Source: Intestinimonas timonensis (GTDB lineage Bacteria > Bacillota > Clostridia > Oscillospirales > Oscillospiraceae). From it: a stretch of 7,689 bases of DNA. The translations under genes and the position numbers were made by a program. The notes beneath the pieces are model-generated. The model did no database searches. It saw nothing but the letters and a program-made list of their open reading frames with translations, and was not told where the DNA came from. Positions 1 to 6,525 of this stretch are shown piece by piece. The stretch's first letter is position 1. The number at the start of each line of letters is the position of its first letter. The stretch is from positions 1 through 7,689 of the forward strand of contig NZ_LR130826.1 of NCBI RefSeq assembly GCF_900626145.1, in the 5' to 3' direction.

Positions 1-173
1 CTCATTCTGTGAGGCCAATGAGATGATTGACCGCTATATCAATTTTTACAACCACGAGCGCATCCAGCTAAAAACTGGAGTGGCGCCGCTCACGCTGCGC
101 CACTCCGCTTAAAACTTCATATTTCCCTACATTGAGGCCTTTTTGTGCTGTCCGCACAATTTGGGGCGGTTCA
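1..173 (+). mobile_element. IS3-family insertion sequence, 3' end only
   Basis: The window opens inside an IS3-family element. Its last coding residues (2-112) are followed by a short non-coding tail ending in GGGGCGGTTCA (163-173), whose complement TGAACCGCCCC looks like an IS3-type terminal inverted repeat starting with TG. A 6-bp hairpin (TTGTGC at 143-148, GCACAA at 154-159) lies in the tail. The exact outer boundary is inferred, because the left end and the target duplication are outside the window. The element points toward the 3' end of the minus-strand operon, so the two are convergent. Confidence 0.7.
2..112 (+). CDS. IS3-family transposase (OrfB type), C-terminal fragment
   Basis: This is the last 36 codons of an IS3-family transposase, in the frame starting at base 2 and ending with TAA at 110-112. 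The peptide contains MIDRYINFYNHERIQLKT, the signature that follows the catalytic glutamate of the DDE integrase core in IS3/IS150 transposases, and then PLTLRHSA, a variant of the usual 'P..YR' ending. The catalytic D, D and E residues are upstream of the window, so intactness cannot be judged. The protein would carry out cut-out and integration of its own element. It ends naturally, about 60 bases before the predicted IS terminus, as expected for this family. Confidence 0.85.
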   Translation, partial: SFCEANEMIDRYINFYNHERIQLKTGVAPLTLRHSA

Positions 174-251
174 AAAAGCAGATGCCTTTCTTTTGATTCA
201 GAGTAAAATTATGCAGCAGCCTTAGATTTAAAACCATATCTGATGGAAGGA

Positions 252-674
252 TCAAGCTTTTTCAGTGCTTTTTGGGGGCATCGCCGTTGCCATACCCTTG
301 ATCACAATATCGCCATGCTGATTTGTGCAGATGGTTTCCAGCTTTACAATATTTTTTTCGGAAAGGATCTCACGAACCGTGCAGGTGGCAGTTACGGTAT
401 CGCCGATATAAACTGGCTTCGTAAACTTTAATTCCTGGCCGAGGTAGATCGTACCCGGCCCCGGAAGCTTCATTCCCAAAACGGCAGAGATAAAACCTGC
501 GCCCAGAATGCCGTGGGCGATTCTGCCACCGAACTGGGTCTTGCTGGCAGAGACTTCATTGGTGTGCGCGGGATTGAGATCGCCAGTGATTCCGGCGAAC
601 AAATAGACATCTGTCTCCGTTACTGTTTTAGTCACACTGGCGCTGTCCCCCAATTTGATTTCCTGAATTGTCAT
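252..674 (-). CDS. MaoC-like (R)-specific enoyl-CoA hydratase
   Basis: This 140-residue protein is a single hot-dog-fold MaoC/PhaJ-type domain, the normal length for the stand-alone family. The hydratase signature is clear: FAGITGDLNPAH (residues 26-37) supplies the catalytic pair Asp32 and His37, and FGGRIAHGIL (48-57) is the conserved glycine-rich stretch that follows. Family members reversibly hydrate trans-2-enoyl-CoA to (R)-3-hydroxyacyl-CoA in the cytosol, usually on short chains such as crotonyl-CoA. The start is supported by GAGGAGGG (681-688), six bases upstream. It is the last gene of the run, 47 bases behind the fused CoA-transferase, so the two are probably co-transcribed. In this context it would dehydrate a CoA-activated 3-hydroxyacid or run the reverse reaction. 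Chain length and direction are inferred. Some MaoC proteins act on non-fatty substrates (for example mesaconyl-CoA), which cannot be excluded. Confidence 0.85.
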   Translation of the reverse strand: MTIQEIKLGDSASVTKTVTETDVYLFAGITGDLNPAHTNEVSASKTQFGGRIAHGILGAGFISAVLGMKLPGPGTIYLGQELKFTKPVYIGDTVTATCTVREILSEKNIVKLETICTNQHGDIVIKGMATAMPPKSTEKA

Positions 675-721
675 TGTTGGCCCTCCTCTTAGATTATCTT
701 CCCTGTATTTGGAGTATGCGG

Positions 722-2272
722 TTACTGTGTGAGCCCCATGCGCTCGTTTTGAAAAATGCGTTCGTCCATTATCTTTACGTGTTTGATGACCGGCTTAAAG
801 TCCATCTGATCCAAGATATCCTTCTGAAGATCGACGCCGGGGGCGACTTCTTTGAGTTCCACACCATCTGCTGTGAGTTCAAAGACGGCCCGTTCCGTAA
901 TATAGATAACGGGCTGATTGTTGCGGATGGCGTAACTGCCTGCAAAGGTCACCTGCTCCACTTGGCTGATCAGTTTTTTCACTTTGCCTTCCTGAAGGAT
1001 TTTCAGCTCACCGTTGTCTACTGCGACTTTTAACCCGCCTGCAGTGAAGGTGCCGCAGTAGATGACCTTTTTGGCGTTCTGCGTGATGTTGATAAAGCCA
1101 CCGCATCCCGCGATCTTGGGACCAAATTTGCTGACATTTACATTTCCAGCAGCATCCATCTGAGCCAGACCCAAAAAGGCCACATCCAATCCGCCGCCGT
1201 CGTAAAAGTCAAATTGGGTTGGCTGCTCCAAAATGCAGTCCACATTTGTGGCGGCGCCAAAATCTTTCCCTCCTGCCGGCACGCCTCCTACGGCTCCCAC
1301 TTCTGTTGTAAGGATCATGCCTTCCAGCCCCTCTTCTGCGGCCACGGAAGCTACGCCTTCGGGCATGCCAATCCCCAGGTTGGTCACTGCATGGGGGGCC
1401 AACTCCATGGCGGCCCTGCGGGCAATGATCTTCCGCTCTCCCAGTGGAAGCGGTGAAAGGGCGTCCAGCGGAACACGGATTTCTCCAGAGAATGCAGGGT
1501 CATACTGAGTCCCGAAGGTCTGCATGTGGTGTTCAGGCGCAGCTACTACGATCGCGTCCACATAGATACCGGGAATACGGATCAGCCTTGCATCCAGACG
1601 GCCATAAGATACGACCTTCTCTACCTGGACGATTACTTTACCACCGGAATTGTGAGCAGCTTGAGCCTGAGCCAGGGCCTCTGCATATACGCCTTCTTTT
1701 TCAAAGGTGCAGTTTCCGTGCTCATCGGCATAGGTGGCCCGAATCACCGCGATGTCGATGGGAAACGAGGGATAGAACAGCTTCTCTTCCCCGTCCAGCT
1801 CAATGAGTCTGACCACATCGCCGGCCTCATAGGCTGCCTCGTTGAGCTTGCCTCCCTCCAAACGGGGGTCTACAAAGGTATCCAGTCCCACGTGAGTGAT
1901 CACGCCAGGGCGTTTTGCAGCGATTTCACGAAACAACTGTGAGATAATACCTTGAGGCAGGTTATAAGCTGCCAGCCTGTTTTCTGCCGCCAACTTTCCA
2001 AGCTTGGGCGCCAAGCCCCAGTGTCCACCGATTACCGTTTTACACATTCCGTCCACTGCCAAGTGGTTGAGACCACGGTCCACGCTGTCCCCCTGACCGG
2101 ATGCATAGATGACCTTCAATGCCCGGGGATGACCAGTGGCAGCCGCTTCTTCCAGTGCGATCATGATCTCTTCCGGGTGCATCAATCCGTTGGCAAAGCC
2201 GCCGAATGTGACCGTTGCCCCATCAAAAAAGTAAGACTCAACGGCTTCTCTTGCTGTCAAAATCTTTACCAT
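722..2272 (-). CDS. Fused acyl-CoA:acetate/propionate-type CoA-transferase
   Basis: This 516-residue protein joins both halves of a family I CoA-transferase in one chain, as in Clostridium propionicum propionate CoA-transferase (Pct) and E. coli YdiF. The N-terminal domain begins with [20 protein letters not shown] (residues 15-34), and the C-terminal half carries [11 protein letters not shown] (298-308). The catalytic glutamate lies in [15 protein letters not shown], at residue 324, the same number as the active-site Glu reported for Pct. [12 protein letters not shown] (59-70) is also typical. The enzyme moves CoA between short-chain acyl-CoA and free acids (acetate, propionate, butyrate, lactate or 3-hydroxy/3-oxo acids) through a glutamyl-CoA intermediate in the cytosol. 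AGGAAGGA (2282-2289) lies nine bases before the ATG. The gene follows a strong terminator and probably has its own promoter (2335-2363). It pairs with the MaoC gene downstream, which suggests a CoA-activated hydroxyacid or enoate. Exact donor and acceptor are not readable from sequence. Confidence 0.9.
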   Translation of the reverse strand: MVKILTAREAVESYFFDGATVTFGGFANGLMHPEEIMIALEEAAATGHPRALKVIYASGQGDSVDRGLNHLAVDGMCKTVIGGHWGLAPKLGKLAAENRLAAYNLPQGIISQLFREIAAKRPGVITHVGLDTFVDPRLEGGKLNEAAYEAGDVVRLIELDGEEKLFYPSFPIDIAVIRATYADEHGNCTFEKEGVYAEALAQAQAAHNSGGKVIVQVEKVVSYGRLDARLIRIPGIYVDAIVVAAPEHHMQTFGTQYDPAFSGEIRVPLDALSPLPLGERKIIARRAAMELAPHAVTNLGIGMPEGVASVAAEEGLEGMILTTEVGAVGGVPAGGKDFGAATNVDCILEQPTQFDFYDGGGLDVAFLGLAQMDAAGNVNVSKFGPKIAGCGGFINITQNAKKVIYCGTFTAGGLKVAVDNGELKILQEGKVKKLISQVEQVTFAGSYAIRNNQPVIYITERAVFELTADGVELKEVAPGVDLQKDILDQMDFKPVIKHVKIMDERIFQNERMGLTQ

Positions 2273-2334
2273 ATGATTTCATCCTTCCTGGTCACTTGCG
2301 CGATCTTTTCAGACGCTTGACCTGCTTTGTGTTC

Positions 2335-2363
2335 CTTATGAAAAAAGTACAGGTCAGTGTCAA
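2335..2363 (-). promoter_or_regulatory. Predicted promoter of the CoA-transferase/MaoC pair, inside the terminator hairpin
   Basis: Reading the minus strand, a perfect -35 box TTGACA (2358-2363) is followed by exactly 17 bases and then CATAAG (2335-2340), four of six matches to TATAAT. Predicted initiation is near 2328, giving a leader of about 55 bases before the ATG at 2272, with a good ribosome binding site. The -35 box lies within the downstream arm of the terminator hairpin and the U-tract forms part of the spacer. Two motifs in correct register support a promoter, but the -10 box is weak and chance cannot be excluded. Confidence 0.45.
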
Positions 2364-2386
2364 TTACCGAATTGACACTGACCTGT
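2341..2386 (-). terminator. Intrinsic terminator after the permease gene
   Basis: A perfect 17-bp inverted repeat (arms 2349-2365 and 2370-2386, e.g. ACAGGTCAGTGTCAATT) with a four-base loop is followed on the minus strand by AC and then six T residues (2346 down to 2341). The hairpin starts 36 bases after the permease stop codon. The T-tract is only on the side expected for minus-strand transcription, so this is directional. A 17-bp perfect stem is longer than most intrinsic terminators need, which raises the possibility that the dyad also serves as a protein-binding site. Confidence 0.85.
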
Positions 2387-2422
2387 TTCAGGCATATCAG
2401 CTATGTGCCATCCTTGATAAGG

Positions 2423-3748
2423 TCAGATCAGCCCGACAATAGCCATGGTAGCTGCGATCAGAGCCAGTACGATGGGGGTGATGACCGTCATGATAAGGAC
2501 ATGGGGGTAAGACTCCTTGGTGGTCACGCCGCAGACCTGAGCCTCCATCACGAAGGTGGGGCAGTGGGGCAGCGTATCCATACCCATGGCAGCCATACCG
2601 ACGACTTTGTAGAGGGCCTCGGGATTGACCGTACCAAGGGACATGAACTGGTCGGCCATGGTGCTGCAGAAGATCTGAGTACCGCTGAGGGAAGCGCCGG
2701 TGATGCCGGAGAACACGTTGGTTACGATGACAGCGGAAATATAGGGATTCATCTTGTCTGCCAGCAGCATGGCAAAGTTCATGAAGTACTGGAAGCCGGC
2801 ACAGGCGTTGACGACGGATGCAAAGCCCATAAGCGCGGCGGTCAGCAGCAGGGGATTGATGCTGGAGAGGAAACCGGTCACGAGATCCTCTACGATGTGG
2901 CCCTTGAGATATTTGTAGTTGGTGATGATCAGGACGATGGCGCCGACTCCCATGGCGGTATTGATGCCGTCAGAGGCGCTCATAGAATTGGCCAGCACGA
3001 GCTTCAGAACGATAATAACGATGTAGGGCAGGATGGCCAGGTGAATGGGGGGCAGCTCCTTACCGCTGGTGCTGCCGGCGATGAGTTCGGCATCGCTTTC
3101 GGAAGCCACAAAGCCGATCCCGCGGGCACGGAGGGAGTTGGATGCCCAGGTAAAGTAGAAAATACCGAAGCCGAAGGCCACAACGAGAAGGACGATGGCC
3201 ATGGTGGGGGCGGCGAAGGTGGTGACGCCCAGCTTTTCAGAGAGCGCGATGCACAGCATAGAGGGGGCGCCCGGGGTAACGACATTCAGGACCACGGCGC
3301 CGTACAGGAAAATGGCCGGCATCAGCAGCTTGGAGACATTTGCTTTGCGGAACATGGGGACAGCAACAGGATAGACGGCAAAAATGATGATGAAGGCATT
3401 TACGCCGCCATACGCCAGCAGGAAGGTAATGATCAGAGTGCCGGCTACGGTGGCCTTTACACCCAGGAAGCCAAACAGGAAATTGGCGATAGATTCGGCT
3501 GCGCCGCTCTTCTTCATCAACTCGCTGTACGCCGATCCGATGGTGAACAGGAACAGATAGGAACCAAAGGTACTGCCCAAAGAGGCGGCATATGTACCGG
3601 TCAGGGTCCCCCAAAATGGCAGTCCGCTACTCACGATGACGATGATGGAACCGATCAGGGAGGCCACAAAGCCGTTGATTCCCTTGAAGGTCAGGTAGAT
3701 CAGGACTGCGACACCAAGAACCATACCGATCACACTAATGATCTCCAT
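2423..3748 (-). CDS. GntP-family permease (hydroxyacid/carboxylate importer)
   Basis: This 441-residue, very hydrophobic membrane protein has about a dozen predicted transmembrane segments: roughly 2-20, 24-42, 60-76, 98-132 (two), 140-157, 178-200, 236-253, 263-277, 297-316, 335-352 and 415-438. A polar loop lies at 201-235. Length and motifs fit the GntP/Gnt-H+ symporter family: GGVNAFIIIFAVYP (114-127), VTPGAPSM (157-164) and MDTLPHCPTF (390-399) followed by CGVTTKESY (406-414), close to the family's 'D.LPH...' C-terminal signature. Known members import gluconate, D-serine or other hydroxyacids by proton symport; clostridial and proteobacterial homologues are often named D-beta-hydroxybutyrate permeases. 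The start has GAGAGGA (3755-3761) six bases upstream. It follows the hydrolase gene by 54 bases and ends at a strong terminator. Linked CoA-transferases and a MaoC hydratase favour a short hydroxyacid as substrate; this is inference. Confidence 0.85.
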   Translation of the reverse strand: MEIISVIGMVLGVAVLIYLTFKGINGFVASLIGSIIVIVSSGLPFWGTLTGTYAASLGSTFGSYLFLFTIGSAYSELMKKSGAAESIANFLFGFLGVKATVAGTLIITFLLAYGGVNAFIIIFAVYPVAVPMFRKANVSKLLMPAIFLYGAVVLNVVTPGAPSMLCIALSEKLGVTTFAAPTMAIVLLVVAFGFGIFYFTWASNSLRARGIGFVASESDAELIAGSTSGKELPPIHLAILPYIVIIVLKLVLANSMSASDGINTAMGVGAIVLIITNYKYLKGHIVEDLVTGFLSSINPLLLTAALMGFASVVNACAGFQYFMNFAMLLADKMNPYISAVIVTNVFSGITGASLSGTQIFCSTMADQFMSLGTVNPEALYKVVGMAAMGMDTLPHCPTFVMEAQVCGVTTKESYPHVLIMTVITPIVLALIAATMAIVGLI

Positions 3749-3802
3749 ACTTTTTCCTCTCTTTCTTTTACATTATGATCCCCGCCGAGGGGAAGGATCA
3801 CT

Positions 3803-4708
3803 TCATGGATAGGCGAAGGCTGCAACACAGCCGCGCCATTGCATGGGATTCTCTGAGGCCGCCATATGGGTGCAGCCGTATATCGGCATCAGAGTAGCGT
3901 TGGGAATCTGCTCCTTCATGTATGCCGCGGTGGCCGGACAATAGGCGGAACCGGGGTCAGCGTAGAGGATCATCACAGGGACATCGATCTTAGGCAAGAC
4001 CTCCCGAAAATCAGCGCCTGCCATGGTAGACCAATAGTGGTAGTTGGCTGCCATGTGGTCCGGCGTGATGTCGACCATTCCCTTGATCAGAACCTGAGCG
4101 ATCAAATCGTGTCGGCGGTTCAGAATACGCATCCGAAGTTCGTCTGCACTTCCAAGCGGCCGACAGACATTGGAGGCGCTGTTGGGAAAGAGAAGCCCCT
4201 CCGCCACACGGAGCGCGAAACGCTTATAGTCCGAGTGGATCAGGTCCAGATCTTCTTCATACATTTCACGGGTGTAGTGCCCCTGGTACAGGCCTAGATC
4301 CCAGCCGTTTTCATTGATGAGCTTTGGGGACATGTCGCCGAGAATGATTCTGGACAGTCTGTCCGTGCCAAACTGTGCAACATAGGAGAAGGTAACGGCT
4401 GCGCCCATGGAGTAACCGTACAAAACGACATCGTTCAGATCCAGATGTTCTATCAGGGCCTGGACATCACTGGCAGACTGATGGATACCCATTTCTCCTG
4501 CCGCTGGAGTGATTCCGAAGGCACGCTGGTCAAATACAATGATCCTGCCGTGGTGCTGCATGGCCTCGATAAATGGTGCCTGGGATCCGATGGAGCTTCC
4601 GAAGCCGCAGACATAGATCATGGGCTGGCCGCTGCCGACATCCACATAATGGAGTTCCGCGCCGTCAAAACCCCGAAAAATCCTTGTTTGAAAAGTCAGA
4701 CTGCTCAT
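3803..4708 (-). CDS. Alpha/beta hydrolase, possible ester or thioester hydrolase
   Basis: This 301-residue protein has the alpha/beta-hydrolase fold with a complete catalytic triad. The nucleophile elbow is GYSMG with Ser100, the acid is probably Asp251 in LYADPGSAY, and the base is His281 in GCTHMAASENP. The region CGFGSS (34-39) would form the oxyanion hole, and FDQRAFG (59-65) is the usual post-strand-4 motif. A helical cap is likely between about residues 130 and 230. No signal peptide is seen, so it acts in the cytosol. The superfamily includes esterases, lactonases, thioesterases and dehalogenases, and sequence alone does not choose among them. Its place between a CoA-transferase and a hydroxyacid-type permease suggests release of an acid from an ester, lactone or oligomer. 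The ribosome site is poor: only AAGGGA (4720-4725), 11 bases from the ATG. The gap to the upstream gene is 88 bases. Confidence 0.8.
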   Translation of the reverse strand: MSSLTFQTRIFRGFDGAELHYVDVGSGQPMIYVCGFGSSIGSQAPFIEAMQHHGRIIVFDQRAFGITPAAGEMGIHQSASDVQALIEHLDLNDVVLYGYSMGAAVTFSYVAQFGTDRLSRIILGDMSPKLINENGWDLGLYQGHYTREMYEEDLDLIHSDYKRFALRVAEGLLFPNSASNVCRPLGSADELRMRILNRRHDLIAQVLIKGMVDITPDHMAANYHYWSTMAGADFREVLPKIDVPVMILYADPGSAYCPATAAYMKEQIPNATLMPIYGCTHMAASENPMQWRGCVAAFAYP

Positions 4709-4796
4709 ATTAAATAATATCCCTTTTTATACTAATAATGGAAACTGCGCGTAAAAAGGACCCGGGACATGTCCGCCTATCCTCTTTAGAGGAGGA

Positions 4797-6131
4797 TCAC
4801 CAGATCAGATTCTTTTCTGCCTCTTCCCGCAGCCAGTCCCGGAAATCAGGGTGAGCAATTTTGATCAGCTCATCCACTCTCTGCCGGATGTTCAAGCCAC
4901 GCAGCCAGGCGATGCCATATTCCGTGACGACGTAGTCGGTATCATTTCTGGAGGTGGTAACCGCTGCGCCGCGGGCAAGGAAGGGGACGATCTTGGAGTG
5001 GAGCACCTCTTTGCCGTTCTCATCGGTGGTGGTATAAGTAGAGTGCATAGCGATGATGGACTTTCCGCCCGGGGACATCTGGGCACCCTGTACTGTCTCG
5101 GACTGCCCTCCGGTACCAGACCACTGAAGGTTGCCCACGGTTTCGGAGGCGCACTGGCCGGTGAGATCGATTTCAAGGCTGGCGTTAACGGAGACAAATT
5201 TGTTGTTTTTAGCGATGGTGTAGGGATCGTTAGAGAAGGTGGAGGATTTGAACAGTACGGTGGGATTGTTGTTGACAAAGTCATAGAGCCGCTGGCTGCC
5301 CATGGTGAAGGAGCATACGGAGTAGCCATTCATGAAGCCCTTCTGAGAGTTGTCAACAGCGCCGCATTCGATCAGATCAACCATGGTCTCTGTGAACATC
5401 TCCGTGTGGATGCCGAGGTGCTTTTTGCTCTTGAGTTCATTCGCCACTGCATTGGGGATATTGCCGATACCCAGCTGGATGGTGGAGCCGTCCTCCACCA
5501 GAGAGGCGACGTAGGAGCCAATCTTCTGATCCACGTCTGTGTAAGGCACCAGCTTGGCCACAGGGATGGGGCGGTCAGACTCCACAAGCGCGTCCACTTC
5601 GGAAATATGTACCTGTGTATCACCAAAGGTCCTGGGAAAGTTGGGATTGACCTCCAGCAGGACCAGAGCACCCTGATCGATGAGATCCCGCTCATAGATC
5701 GCGCTGATGGAGAGGGAAAGGTAACCGTGCTCATCCATAGGGGAGACCGTTGCCATCACCACAGGACGGCGTCCCTCATACTTGATCCGCTGCAGAGCCT
5801 TGCGAAGAACAGAAGTGGAACTCTGGGGGACTGCGCTGACCAGCTTATCCTTTTGGATCTTGCGGAGGTTGGCGTTGAAGAACCAGCCGCTGTGGTCCAT
5901 AATCCCACGCATCTCGGGATCTCTCATCGCGGCGTAGTCCTGGATGGGCAGGCAGGTGTTAAGGGTCGTTCCTCTCACCCCAGTATTTTTTAGGTGCTGG
6001 AGCTTGGACAGAATCGCCTGAGGTTCCGCCGCAGCTTGGGCAGAAAACATGTAGTCGCCGTCTTTGATCAGTTCCAGTGCCTGCTCGGCGGTCATCTTTT
6101 TTTTCTGGTATAACTCTTGATACTGATTCAC
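4797..6131 (-). CDS. 4-hydroxybutyrate/butyryl-CoA CoA-transferase family protein
   Basis: This protein of about 444 residues belongs to the acetyl-CoA hydrolase/4-hydroxybutyrate CoA-transferase family (AbfT, Cat1/Cat2, butyryl-CoA:acetate CoA-transferase). Numbering from the ATG at 6140, visible family motifs are LGIGNIPNAV (223-232, glycine-rich CoA site), GIHTEMFTE (244-252) with the probable catalytic Glu247 (equivalent to Glu238 of Clostridium aminobutyricum AbfT), SGTGGQ (341-346), and VVTEYGIAWLRG (404-415). The reaction transfers CoA between an acyl-CoA and a free carboxylate through a glutamyl-CoA intermediate. I place the start at GTG 6131 because AGGAG (6142-6146) lies 10 bases upstream of it but only one base before the ATG at 6140. 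The GTG start also gives MNQYQELYQKKKMTAEQA, matching the usual N-terminus. It is the first gene of the minus-strand run. The acceptor (acetate, butyrate, 3- or 4-hydroxybutyrate) is unresolved. Confidence 0.88.
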   Translation of the reverse strand: MNQYQELYQKKKMTAEQALELIKDGDYMFSAQAAAEPQAILSKLQHLKNTGVRGTTLNTCLPIQDYAAMRDPEMRGIMDHSGWFFNANLRKIQKDKLVSAVPQSSTSVLRKALQRIKYEGRRPVVMATVSPMDEHGYLSLSISAIYERDLIDQGALVLLEVNPNFPRTFGDTQVHISEVDALVESDRPIPVAKLVPYTDVDQKIGSYVASLVEDGSTIQLGIGNIPNAVANELKSKKHLGIHTEMFTETMVDLIECGAVDNSQKGFMNGYSVCSFTMGSQRLYDFVNNNPTVLFKSSTFSNDPYTIAKNNKFVSVNASLEIDLTGQCASETVGNLQWSGTGGQSETVQGAQMSPGGKSIIAMHSTYTTTDENGKEVLHSKIVPFLARGAAVTTSRNDTDYVVTEYGIAWLRGLNIRQRVDELIKIAHPDFRDWLREEAEKNLIW

Positions 6132-6141
6132 AAGAATCATG

Positions 6142-6148
6142 CTCCTTT
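6142..6148 (-). promoter_or_regulatory. Ribosome binding site that favours a GTG start
   Basis: On the minus strand AAAGGAG occupies 6148-6142. Only one base separates it from the ATG at 6138-6140, too close for initiation there, whereas the in-frame GTG at 6129-6131 is ten bases away. The site therefore argues for the GTG start of the CoA-transferase gene. Confidence 0.6.
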
Positions 6149-6281
6149 CGGTTCTAACACGCCATGGATATGATACTCAAAACGTGTAATCAAGGGGAAA
6201 TTCCTAATTTGGAATATACACCACCTTTTGTTGTATTCGCCCTAAATTTTGCCCTAATGTTCTTTATGCTTTGGTGATTTG

Positions 6282-6310
6282 ATTATAGTCCATGCTGTGC
6301 TGTTTGAAAA
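6282..6310 (-). promoter_or_regulatory. Predicted promoter of the minus-strand operon
   Basis: Minus-strand TTTTCA (6305-6310, four of six matches to TTGACA) is followed by a 17-base spacer and a perfect TATAAT (6282-6287). Initiation is expected near 6275, leaving a leader of about 140 bases. The weak -35 box with a perfect -10 box is what is usually seen at activator-dependent promoters. The two dyads just upstream fit that reading. Confidence 0.55.
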
Positions 6311-6324
6311 ATACACCTTTTTCA
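6305..6324. promoter_or_regulatory. Dyad overlapping the operon -35 box, candidate LysR activation site
   Basis: TGAAAAA (6305-6311) and TTTTTCA (6318-6324) form a perfect 7-bp inverted repeat around six central bases. Its centre is about 40 bases upstream of the predicted minus-strand start and it overlaps the -35 box. In the established LysR-type model this is where the ligand-responsive activation site sits. A chance A/T-rich palindrome is possible. Confidence 0.4.
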
Positions 6325-6336
6325 TCCTGACATGAA

Positions 6337-6353
6337 TTTTGGTTATACCAAAA
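6337..6353. promoter_or_regulatory. T-N11-A dyad, candidate LysR-type operator
   Basis: TTTTGGT (6337-6343) and ACCAAAA (6347-6353) form a perfect 7-bp inverted repeat around TAT. The inner TTGGT-TAT-ACCAA has the T-N11-A form typical of LysR-type recognition sites. Its centre at 6345 is about 70 bases upstream of the predicted operon start, close to the usual -65 position. Binding by the adjacent regulator is inference. Confidence 0.5.
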
Positions 6354-6390
6354 AATTTATTCAACAATTCACACTTTTTGAGCATTGTGA

Positions 6391-6414
6391 CAACAAAGCG
6401 CCGTGACTTTGTTG
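6391..6414. repeat. 8-bp inverted repeat in the divergent regulatory region
   Basis: CAACAAAG (6391-6398) and CTTTGTTG (6407-6414) are perfect complements separated by eight bases. The dyad lies between the two divergent promoters, about 120-130 bases from each predicted start. There is no T-tract on either side, so it is not a terminator. It could be a further regulator-binding site. Confidence 0.35.
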
Positions 6415-6496
6415 CGCATTCTTTCAATCTCAGCAATGTGAATACGGCCTGCGGTGGTCAGTATTTTGCGGGAAAAACGCATCCCCAAAAAGAAAT

Positions 6497-6525
6497 TTGC
6501 GAAATATCCATCTATGCTTTATAAT
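6497..6525 (+). promoter_or_regulatory. Predicted promoter of the LysR-type regulator gene
   Basis: TTGCGA (6497-6502, four of six matches to TTGACA) is followed by 17 bases and a perfect TATAAT (6520-6525). Initiation is expected near 6532, giving a leader of about 90 bases. The promoter is about 150 bases from the candidate LysR operator, so classic autorepression by overlap is not obvious. Confidence 0.5.

Noticed and set aside
174..251. Terminator search downstream of the MaoC gene
   Set aside because: No stem followed by a T-tract is visible on the minus strand in this gap; the operon end may lie in the adjacent IS DNA.
2357..3778. Long open frame on the plus strand (473 codons) opposite the permease gene
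   Set aside because: It is an exact antisense shadow of the permease, rich in Gly, His, Asp and Gln with no domain pattern, and has no ribosome binding site. The minus-strand protein is a clear GntP-family membrane protein.
3778..3798. CCCC-GCCGA-GGGG hairpin between the hydrolase and permease genes
   Set aside because: Short stem with no T-tract on the minus strand; may affect mRNA stability but cannot be supported as a terminator or riboswitch.
4726..4755. Possible minus-strand promoter before the hydrolase gene (TTTACG, 18 bases, TATAAA)
   Set aside because: Initiation would fall near 4719, inside the only ribosome-site-like sequence, leaving an almost leaderless transcript. Read-through from the upstream gene is more likely.
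4756..4793. Hairpins after the first CoA-transferase gene (TCCTCT/AGAGGA at 4780-4793; GGAC/GTCC before five T residues)
   Set aside because: The first has only a two- to four-base loop and no T-tract; the second has a four-bp stem. Neither makes a convincing terminator, so the operon is treated as continuous here.
4851..5993. Open frame on the plus strand (380 codons) opposite the 4-hydroxybutyrate-type CoA-transferase gene
   Set aside because: Antisense shadow caused by codon bias of the real gene; no recognisable motif, and the reverse strand carries conserved catalytic motifs throughout.
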